This document shows, piece by piece, positions 55,574 through 64,000 of a stretch of 64,000 nucleotides of DNA; positions within the stretch are counted from its first letter, which is position 1, and each line of letters opens with the position of its first letter. A program made the position numbers and the translations under genes. The stretch is from Cryptomeria japonica (taxonomy: Eukaryota > Streptophyta > Pinopsida > Cupressales > Cupressaceae): positions 146,567,744 through 146,631,743 of the forward strand of contig NC_081407.1 in NCBI RefSeq assembly GCF_030272615.1, in the 5' to 3' direction. The notes under the pieces are model-generated. The model saw nothing but the letters and a program-made list of their open reading frames with translations, had not been told where the DNA came from and did not search any database.

Positions 55574-56290
55574 TTGTAGGGGCTAGAGCTTAGGGACCAT
55601 TCTGTTCGCCCTTTGTTTCCACAAAGACGTGTTTATATGTCTGTACTTTGTAGACACAAAAACCAAATCTCCAAACTGAAAAAGATGCTTACTTCTATGT
55701 TGTTTGCTACGTGTTTCATTCTATTCTCTATCGTGGTCAAATTACTCTTGAGAATCTATACCATTACTTGCTGATGTTCAGTGTGATCTTCTATTGCTTG
55801 GACCCTGAAGTTTTATGCAACTAGTGGATGGTGGGGATTCGCTGTACAATGCTTCAAAGGGTGTCATTTTGGTTATTTCGTAATAGAACCTGTAATCATG
55901 TAATAACAACATTCTACTAGAGGTAACCATTGGGTCAATTGAGATTGCTATCAGAGGCCAAACGGTGAAGGTAGCCCCCAAGGCATCTGTTTACCCATCA
56001 AAATGTAGGTGATTAGAAGGGTTGTGTGTCAACTGACTGCCAAGAGTTGCAAACAAGTCTGCCCAGATCGGCAGCCTATCTTTCTACTATGAGGAGTTGT
56101 CCCTCAACACAACTCATGAGATCGGTTGGGATCTTGTTGTATCTTTTGAATGAGTTACCTAATCAAGGATTCTTGTTGTCATTCCAATTGAATTTGGATA
56201 GGTGACCAAACTGTGAAAAGGAGTTACTGGGCTTCTTTTTTAGAAAGTGCATCTTCCACCACATTTTGCTTCCCTCCCTATTATATGATA
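55574..56290 (-). pseudogene. Gypsy integrase C-terminal fragment
   Basis: The minus strand shows 'HFDGQTDALGATFTVW' and then 'TKMTPFEALYSESPPS', the landmark end of the gypsy integrase core (H-P-Q-T-D-G-Q-T...K-M-T-P-F-E-A-L-Y-G). After a frame change, 'FQFGDLVFV' follows as in the integrase C-terminal domain. Stops and frame changes make it inactive. On the minus strand it lies 5' of the Gag fragment, which is the reverse of normal order. Confidence 0.65.
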
Positions 56291-57129
56291 TCAAAGTCGT
56301 ACCCTTTCTTTTTTGAGATCCATTTTCCTTTTTTTTCTTATAAATGATGTGAAATGTGATTTATCTTAAATTTGACATGTTTTGCTTTGAGGTAATTATG
56401 TCTTGCTTAACTACATGAAACTCTGCCAACATTTATTTCTTGTATGTAGATCCTGTTACATGCCTTTCTTTCAGTTGTTGACTATCAAATGCTATTGATT
56501 GACTGATGAATCAAATTCTCTTGTCTGAAACATCTCACTTTCCCTTCAGTTATCAACTTTTAATGCTATTGATCGACTATCTTGTATTAAAACAAATCCA
56601 ATTCCAATATCTGAGATTCTGAAGTGTCATATTCCACCATGAAAGTTTTGTTAGAGTCAGTTGTGTATAAACAGGAGTAGTACAAATGGCCTGTTTTAGA
56701 GCCTCTACTGTCTGTGTTGCCTCTGAAGTTCATACAACACCATTGTTTTTGAGGAGCAATTTAAGGGGATATGCAATGCGGTCAGAATTCGGGGTAGCAT
56801 ACAAAGCTTTGTATGCAGGAATCACAGGTATTGTGTGCTTTCACCATTTTATGATAGGATGCCAGTACTACATTTGAATTTTTTTATAGTGATTCAGATA
56901 TGGATTCCCTTTAATGTGCTGTTGGTAGGGTAGTTTGTTTGGTTGGATCAAACATTCATGATGTCTAAAAAACAGAATACGACACTAAAGAGTATTATGT
57001 TGCTTGTAATTGTTGGAACTTGTTAAACTAGATGAAAAAATATGGAAGATAAACAAATGGATGTTTGGTTATTCCCACAATTAGTTTTAGATCTTTTGAG
57101 AAACAATGAGGATCTGCAGAGTCAACATT
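56291..57129. other. Interval with no recognised gene
   Basis: A 63-codon frame at 56,686-56,877 ('SNLRGYAMRSEFGVAYKAL') has plausible composition but no recognised family; it could be an older exon. Confidence 0.4.
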
Positions 57130-57870
57130 GAGGGTTTTTGTAGGGGCAAAATCTCGGCCTCAATATAATCATGGTTCTGCTGCGTATAATAATATAGTCA
57201 ATATAGCTGGAGGTAGTTGGGTCTTGAAGCAATTGGCTCCTTCATAAATGGGCTAATTGCAAAAGGGTGTTCATTCGCAGTTAGGGCACTTTCATTTATG
57301 TGTTTCAGTTCTTATAAGAGTTTCACTGAAGGTTTAGTGGGTACATCCAATAAATTTGGATATTCAACTTGCATGGTTGCATCTTCTGATTGTGATTGGA
57401 TTTTACAAGAAATGGCTAACAGAGAGAAATCTCTTAATGTATCTTTATCATGATGCATTTAACGCTCTGAGATGTTGACAAAGATGCTTCTTAGAGGCCA
57501 ACAGGATCCTTGATGAGAATAGAGAAATTTGTGAGTGACCCAAATTCAAATTCTTACAATTGCACCCTAGGCACTTTATTTGAGGGGGAAGATTGCTGAT
57601 GCTTGTCATCTGCTCAATTTGATGGAGAAGTGAGGCTATCAAATATATATGAGATATTGATTTGTCATGCGTGTAAAACAAATGAAATGGTTGTTACTTG
57701 AATTTCTCAATAAATTTATATAATGATCACAGATCGGTTGGCTGCCTATTTTAAAGTTGACTTTCACATCAAGCAGTTTGAAGAGGCCTACAATTTCATT
57801 GAGGAAATAAGTAAGAAGGATCAGAAGTATTCATGTGCAAATTTGATGAATTATAAGTTGCAGTTTTATT
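57130..57870 (+). pseudogene. Decayed PPR-like protein sequence
   Basis: On the plus strand, pieces in shifting frames suggest a pentatricopeptide-type protein. They are 'AAYNNIVNIAGGSW' (57,180), 'LEAIGSFINGLIAKG' (57,220-57,270), 'NSYNCTLGTLFE' (57,550), 'GKIADACHLLNLMEK' (57,590-57,630) and 'FEEAYNFIEEISKKD' (57,775-57,820). The last two have the helix-turn-helix look and spacing of PPR repeats. At least three frameshifts and several stops separate them, and no intact frame exceeds 78 codons. An alternative is a gene with very small exons, but the frame breaks lack clear splice sites. Confidence 0.4.
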
Positions 57871-57946
57871 AAAAAATTCAGGGATGATAATCGAGGCCTT
57901 GAGAATTTTCCTCAAAATGGTCCATGTCTCATTCCTGTTGAGACAT

Positions 57947-58016
57947 GGACCAGCTAGGACTCGAACCTAGGACCTTCCAACGCTGCTGGAGTGCTCTACC
58001 ACTGAGCTATTGGCCC
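57947..58016 (-). repeat. tRNA-like domain in TRIM left LTR (A and B boxes intact)
   Basis: The minus strand folds as a tRNA. The acceptor is GGGCCAA with CTGGTCC, the D stem GCTC/GAGC around AGTGGTA, a 4-bp anticodon stem TCCA/TGGA, and the T arm CTAGG-TTCGAGT-CCTAG. The polymerase III A box TAGCTCAGTGG (57,999-58,009) and B box GGTTCGAGTCC (57,957-57,967) are perfect. The anticodon position reads AGC, but base 33 is C rather than T and one base pair at each of two stems is lost. It is therefore called tRNA-like rather than a functional tRNA. Confidence 0.75.
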
Positions 58017-58144
58017 CTCTTGGACCAGTCCATCGTCGGTCCGGGTGTGGCTTATTTCCAACACCAACACCCACCCTTAAGCCACACCTCTTGTGTGCTT
58101 GGGGCTCCTAGCTTGGACCTGGCTCTGATACCATGTTAAGACAT

Positions 58145-58215
58145 GGACCAACTAGGACTCTAACCTAGGACCTTCCATACGCTGCTGGAGTGCTCTACCA
58201 CTGAGCTACTGGCCC
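58145..58215 (-). repeat. tRNA-like domain in TRIM right LTR (B box mutated)
   Basis: This is the same domain in the 5' LTR. The A box is intact, but the B box reads GGTTAGAGTCC, having lost the conserved C, and one base is inserted in the anticodon region. Confidence 0.75.
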
Positions 58216-58226
58216 CTCTTGGACCA

Positions 58227-59552
58227 GTCCATCGTCGGTCCGGGTGTGGCTTATTTCCAACACCAACAGTTTTCACTTTGCAGGAAAGCCAGTGCTTGTT
58301 TTTTTTTCAAATGGAAAGTGAGATATGGGGAAAGAATTATGCAAGTTTAATGAAATCAGAAATACTTTAACGAGGAATACACTAAAAAGAATAGTTGCAA
58401 AACTAGCCGAGTACTTTTGAGCTGTATTGCTAAGTGAGTTACTTGCCCAATAACTCATTGACAAGTTTTTGTAAAACTTGCGAGTCAATGCAAAAAATTG
58501 CAATTTTTTTGTGTTACCAACTTGTCCAAATCCGTATAAAAATCTTTTTCTTGCCTGTAGTTAAAAAGAAAATGCAATTTTCATTTCATTTTCACACATG
58601 ATTGGCAACCTAGGCACGCAGCAACACGACGACTGGTGATGAAGGTTTGTGTGGTTTCAAAGGCCTTAATTTAGGGTCGGCGGTGGGGGCTCTGCCCCTT
58701 AACCCCACCCTATATCACGATAGGGAGCACAACCCCTCCCCCCAACGACACTACCCCTTGACCCACAAGGGGCGAAGCTCCCAGAACCCCATGAGGGGCA
58801 CTGCCCCTCAACCCCATTGGGTCTCCACTCCCAAATCCCCATTAGTTATTGTGATCTCTTGTTAGATAAGAAACTTGATTACAATGACGGTCCATCGTCG
58901 GTCCGGGTGTGGCTTATTTCCAACACCAACAGTTTTCACTTTGCAGGAAAGCCAGTGCTTGTTTTTTTTTCAAATGGAAAGTGAGATATGGGGAAAGAAT
59001 TATGCAAGTTTAATGAAATCAGAAATACTTTAACGAGGAATACACTAAAAAGAATAGTTGCAAAACTAGCCGAGTACTTTTGAGCTGTATTGCTAAGTGA
59101 GTTACTTGCCCAATAACTCATTGACAAGTTTTTGTAAAACTTGCGAGTCAATGCAAAAAATTGCAATTTTTTTGTGTTACCAACTTGTCCAAATCCGTAT
59201 AAAAATCTTTTTCTTGCCTGTAGTTAAAAAGAAAATGCAATTTTCATTTCATTTTCACACATGATTGGCAACCTAGGCACGCAGCAACACGACGACTGGT
59301 GATGAAGGTTTGTGTGGTTTCAAAGGCCTTAATTTAGGGTCGGCGGTGGGGGCTCTGCCCCTTAACCCCACCCTATATCACGATAGGGAGCACAACCCCT
59401 CCCCCCAACGACACTACCCCTTGACCCACAAGGGGCGAAGCTCCCAGAACCCCATGAGGGGCACTGCCCCTCAACCCCATTGGGTCTCCACTCCCAAATC
59501 CCCATTAGTTATTGTGATCTCTTGTTAGATAAGAAACTTGATTACAATGACG
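58227..59552. repeat. 663-bp tandem duplication, two near-identical copies
   Basis: 58,227-58,889 is repeated at 58,890-59,552 with a constant offset of 663 and no difference seen by eye. The unit begins inside the TRIM right LTR, so 42 bases of LTR end are duplicated too. Each unit contains an AT-rich part with 'aacttgcgagtcaatgc' and a GC-rich part with repeated 'ggggctctgcccctt'- and 'gggcactgcccctcaacccc'-type segments. Identical short frames in the two copies (76 and 72 codons) are not supported as genes. Confidence 0.95.
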
Positions 59553-62500
59553 GGGTGATGAGGAATTAGGATATACTATATAACTTTCAAATCTGCTAAC
59601 TTAGATGTTATTATTGCACAACTTGCCAAAAATATTTTTAGATGGGGCAACTTCTACATATGACATGGCTAGTGGAAGTGGCATTGTAACTCATTTAGAG
59701 GTTGAACTCGTCTTTTGGTCTACAATATGTATTAAACTATTTATATATGATGGAAATTTGTAAATATGCTCTACAAATTTTGTAATGTGTTTTTGAACAA
59801 TATTTTAAAAAATATATGTATTTCAAAATGTTCGATAGAAATTAGTAATATGCTTTACAAATCTTGTAATATGTGTGTTTTTGAAGAATATTTAAAAAAA
59901 TAATGTCTTTTAAAATGTTCGATAAAATTGCCAAGTTTTTCCTCGAGTTTTTGTTGAGTTCAGAGTTTTTAAAATTTTGGGGCTTGCCGAGTCTGAGTTT
60001 TTCAACTATGCTACAAAGCATAAGTATTATAAATAAATTACTTATAAGACTACTCAATTTAGTATTTCTTGTCAGGTCTGTCTGGAAAAAAACTTTAGAG
60101 CTCATCGATCCGGAAATATTTGCACCATGCCCAAATTTTGCATCCATTTATGTGGATCCTGGCTGGCTGAAAATAAAATGAAGAATTTGCAAGAAAATTT
60201 TAGTGCATGTGTTTAAAGATGTTACTGTGACTTTCAGAGAATGCTATTTCAATGGGAATGTTCTATTGAGGATATAAGATACTGCTGGAGGCTTATGATC
60301 TACATTGATTTACTAGGTAGCGATTGGCTATTCATGTGAGTGGTTCAGGTAGAAACAAGACACTTTGTTGGGTAAATATTAGAGAGTCTTGCCGCTACCT
60401 GCATAGTCATGAAATTCCCAAGCTAAATGTTGTTTGTATGAACTTGGGACACTTTTTGGTTTCTAAAGCCAACACAAGGACAACTTTGATAAGATCCATC
60501 AACCTTATCTTGGTTTTGAGTATGCTGCTTATTGCTACACCTTCACCATTTTCATTAGCTAAGAGTAATTCCAAACCATATATGGAGACAAAGGATCTTC
60601 CAAGAACTCTGAAACAATCCCTTGTATTCTGGTTCTGTTAATAATGTGCATGAGCTCTTACCTGAACAGTCTTCCATCCTGATTTAATTTTTGGCCAGCC
60701 AGCTTACAGTACAAGCTATTAGGGAATTTTATAATATATTGGCCTTAAAAAATGGAGACACTTAGACAAAGTTTTAGAAATTTATTTGGTGTTTTAGCAA
60801 CCTTTCTTACTAGATTTTCTGCCTCCAATTCATTGTGTTTTTTGAGATAGATTTTCAATGCAATTATATAATGCCTTAAGCATTTATTGCTGTTATAATG
60901 AGGATGAGTTCTAGTAGGTTTTAACACATTGAGCATAGGATATCCTCTGTCATGAGAATTCTTAATGGTAACAGATTGGGTTCATTTACAATATATTAAA
61001 AACAAAGGAGCCTAGGAGCTATATTTTAAGACAGATAGCTGATACTCTTTGTTTTGGCATAGGAGTCAAATCCTGCATTAATTGTATATGATGAAGAGGC
61101 AACCATAATATTTTGTGCTGATCCAGGGTTTTTTTGATGAGATCATGGGTTTAGGCTTTCCTCAAAATTCCTGGAAGAGAATTGATTTACCTGCCAAGAT
61201 TACAAGCTGAGACTAGCCAATTTCTTTTCTGTTATACAAACAGCAGTGTCTTCCATTGAAGCATAGATTGAAAATTTTAACTTTATTTCATTATCTCATT
61301 TCTCCTTGGATAACTTTGTTCCCAATGGACCTTTTAACTCTCTATGGTTTCACAATTCAGAGTGTAAAAATAATAGCATCGACAGATAAAGAATCAACAA
61401 TGAAATATATCAGTTTACCACCTCACTATTAATTATCATGATCGAATAAAGAATGCTTTCGATCTGCATGAATTAATATCATATTGATTTCATTATCGAT
61501 CGAGTAATGATCGATCAACATTGAATGCCTTTCTTATTGGCATATTAAACATATGTTAGCGACTACTTAACTAATAGTAAGTGACTCTTCATAAAACGGT
61601 ATTCATAATACTGTTTAAGTGCCATCGATGAGGAGGCACGTCTTGAGCGGGCTTTGTGGAGACATGTCCACTCAAGCCATGCACCCCCGATACAAGTATA
61701 TATGCAGACCCGATAAGGCAATATTGAGCAATTAAAATCGAACATTCTCAGCCTTGTTTGGACCTGCAAAGCACAGTCTTCATTAGAATCATAAATCACA
61801 TATATTCAGAAATATTAATTACAATCTATCAACTATCAAATCTGAGAGGAGTACGATCTGCATTTACACAGAGGAACATTAGTGATTTGGTCATTGTAAA
61901 ACCTAACCTTGCATTATTTATTCTCATAAAGTTACAATCATCAGCTTTCATTTCAATCAATGAGGCAGTGTGCATAATTTGTCATTAACTGTTTAAAGCA
62001 AGTTGCCTGAGAAAATCCAGAGCAACTATGTGCTAGTGGATGCATCATTGCAGCATGCTGATATTAAAAAATATGAGGGTTTTTTAGCATGTGCTCTAGG
62101 AGTCTAGAGTGTCAAATTTAAGTACTTGACATCAAAGAAGGTGGCCACATGTTTAGCTTCCAGGAACTTATGAAGCAGCACTAGGAAGTACTTGAGGCCC
62201 AAACATTTTGGATACATTATCCACTCAAAATAGGTAATGGAAGTTTTGTGGATGTTGCCACAGATGCGAACAATAATTACAGGAAGGCTGTTAAACCCAT
62301 GAAAAACATTGCAATGCATGAATAAAAGTCTACAGTCTCATGGTCATGGATATTCCATGTTGATGGCCCTGCCAAAAGAATGGAAAATAAGTGACATATT
62401 AAAGCAATCTTATTGATCAGTTCTATATGAAATTTTTCACTGGGATATCTTAATAATTTCAAGGCTAAAACCAATTAAAATAGTCTGAGATAATCACCAG

Positions 62501-64000
62501 TACAGGCCGGTGAAAACTAGTTCTTAAACAGTAAAATAAATTTGAATAGCGAACTTGTTTCTTCTCTGAAATCCAATAATTATTATACACAATAGACCAC
62601 AAAAAAATTGATTAAAAAAACTGTTAAAAGCATTTTACTGCCATGATAAGTTTTTAATCATGGGTAAATGCAAGATCCTACGTATTTACAGTATTTAAAG
62701 TATTAAGATCCTGTATCTGTTTGATAAGGTTCACAAGTTAGGTAGAATCTACCCCTTACAACTGTCTATTGTACTATCAAGTATTATAATATTTAATGGT
62801 TGAGCAAGTACACAAATGCAAACAAAAGCAAGAAAGTTAGCTTGTTTATACTCGTATGTATTTTTTTTGTTTTATTACTATGTTCCACTAAGTTCCTGGG
62901 ACATGGGGATGGGTTGACCCATTTCGGGAATGGGATTTTTTGAGGCCATTTTTGGGGACACACATACATATGTATATGTATTAGAAAAAAAAAGAAATTT
63001 CAAATATTCATATGATAACACTGATAAAGCATCCATCATATTGACATAGTCATATACATTATAGAATCCTGAAAAGACAACAATAGAGTTCACATAAGAG
63101 TCTAACAAATTAATATTTAATTGCTTCCATAATTGAAATAAGCTGGGCATCCAGTTAAAAAAATATCAGTAACATAAGAAGATTCCAGACAAACTTCCAA
63201 AGTTTAAGATATTCCCTACTAATCAAGTAAATTTGACAGAGAATTTACAAGAAAAGGTTAGAGCCCAAATTAGACAGTTCATTCTTTCAATTATGCAAAT
63301 CCCTTTTGTTTCTTTGAGGTCTTAGAGGAAAATTTTAACATAGATTTACATACACAAGAATATAGGAAGGAACAGAATCCAAACACAGATTATCTGAGCC
63401 TTCCCAAAGCGATGATAGAATTTACGTCTGTAGAAGACACTAATTAAACAATAGCAAGATCCAAAAAAGAAAGCTTAAAAAAATTAGGGTACCCTTTTTT
63501 TTTTCTATTATCAATTGTAGCAAGCAGGTGGAATTGTGAATGTTTGTGTCAAGCCAAATATCCAAAACATGATCCAAGAAATTGTCTACCTCAAATATTG
63601 GATCTGCTGCAATAAACCCCTGAGACTCATAATAACTGTGGACTTCAATACCATTAAGAACACTAAGGAAAAGGGAGGAGGATCACGAGTCAACCACCAA
63701 TGTGCCATTTCCTTGATTGATTTGATAGAAGAGTCGCAGATTGAAGATAATAAAAACTAAGACAGAAATACATATCAGAAAAATTAGATTGTGTGATTAT
63801 CTCTACAGATTGGCTAAGCCACAAAGAATGATCAGAGCCAAAGTCAATGATTCCATGCGATTAGACCATTAACATATACTTCTCAACATTATTTTTGATA
63901 ACACACGGACACAAAAATGACATATCAGTTTCAAAATGACATAGCTCAGATCACTAACCTATATTTTTTAGTTTTATGAGTGCTGGAAAAAGGGGATGGT
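59553..64000. other. AT-rich right end, nothing recognised
   Basis: No frame with family resemblance. A 105-codon frame at 60,324-60,641 contains a hydrophobic stretch ('LILVLSMLLIATPSPFSLA') that looks like a signal peptide, but I do not recognise it. Another segment near 59,930-60,000 ('gccaagtttttcctcgag') is vaguely related to the duplicated unit to the left. No RNA gene or LTR is seen. Confidence 0.5.

Larger units (their letters stand above)
57936..58268 (-). mobile_element. TRIM (miniature LTR retrotransposon) with tRNA-like sequence in its LTRs
   Basis: Two 134/135-bp LTRs (57,936-58,069 and 58,134-58,268) flank only 64 bases. The internal part holds TGGTATCAGAGC on the minus strand directly next to the right LTR (58,122-58,133) and the purine tract TTAAGGGTGGG next to the left LTR (58,070-58,080). 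On the minus strand the LTR begins TGTTGGTGTTGG and ends TCTCAACA or TCTTAACA. The LTRs differ at five or six positions. Each LTR contains a tRNA-like sequence. No target-site duplication is seen (ATTCC on the left, GTTTT on the right); a tandem duplication starting inside the right LTR has rearranged that side. There is no coding capacity. Confidence 0.85.

Noticed and set aside
57947-58215. Two genuine nuclear tRNA-Ala(AGC) genes on the minus strand
   Set aside because: Base 33 is C not T, stems are imperfect, the second copy has a broken B box and an extra base, and both lie at the same position inside LTRs of a TRIM.
60324-60641. Secreted protein gene with a signal peptide
   Set aside because: Only one hydrophobic stretch inside an unrecognised 105-codon frame; the hydrophobic part is internal (about residue 58 onward), not at the start.

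Overview
This looks like nuclear DNA of a plant, most likely a conifer. The window is AT-rich and gene-poor. It is dominated by nested LTR retrotransposons with plant Ty1/copia and Ty3/gypsy (Tat/Ogre-like) features, plus plant L1-type LINE remnants. It holds one plant-specific PORR-domain gene. The conifer assignment is an inference from this composition; no marker fixes the species.

Layout. (1) 1-21.0 kb is a layered nest. A degenerate LINE on the minus strand is split at 2,403 by an 18.2-kb Tat/Ogre-like gypsy element (2,403-20,607, minus strand, TSD GATTC). That element is itself split by a 5.2-kb copia element with two LTRs identical by eye (7,864-13,063, plus strand, TSD ATGGG). The LTR of another copia element cuts the LINE at its left edge. 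The gypsy element carries gag and protease but no reverse transcriptase. On the opposite strand it carries a decayed plant-mobile-domain (PMD) reading frame, and it has several unusual repeat arrays. (2) 21.6-31.8 kb is a small non-autonomous copia element (minus strand, TSD TTAAT) split by a second gag-protease-only gypsy element (22,335-30,260, TSD CAAAC). (3) 33.2-36.1 kb is a 5'-truncated LINE with an 18-bp target-site duplication and an unexplained extra reading frame downstream of its RNase H. (4) 37.5-42.0 kb is another member of the same non-autonomous copia family (TSD ATAAT), split by a solo gypsy-type LTR. (5) 42-47 kb is AT-rich with nothing recognised. (6) 47,048-48,412 is the only convincing host gene, an intronless PORR protein of 454 residues. 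(7) 52.9-56.3 kb holds scrambled chromovirus remnants. (8) 57.1-59.6 kb holds a decayed PPR-like sequence, a 333-bp miniature LTR element whose LTRs contain a tRNA-like sequence with polymerase III promoter boxes, and a 663-bp tandem duplication. (9) 59.6-64 kb has nothing recognised.

How the parts relate. Four complete LTR elements here (copia 7,864-13,063; gypsy 2,403-20,607; copia 21,594-31,842; gypsy 22,335-30,260) have intact termini and target-site duplications but lack reverse transcriptase and an integrase catalytic core, so each must have been mobilised by enzymes from elsewhere. The copia element at 37,496-41,979 and the TRIM fit the same pattern of non-autonomous retroelements. Three of these elements keep a long gag-protease frame (one open, two broken only by TGA codons), which suggests that Gag supply or packaging was retained while pol was lost.

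The most novel-looking signals are the tRNA-like miniature element, the complementary GACGCG arrays at opposite ends of the first gypsy element, the antisense PMD frame whose stops are almost all TAG, and the tandem perfect hairpins inside the LTRs of the second gypsy element.
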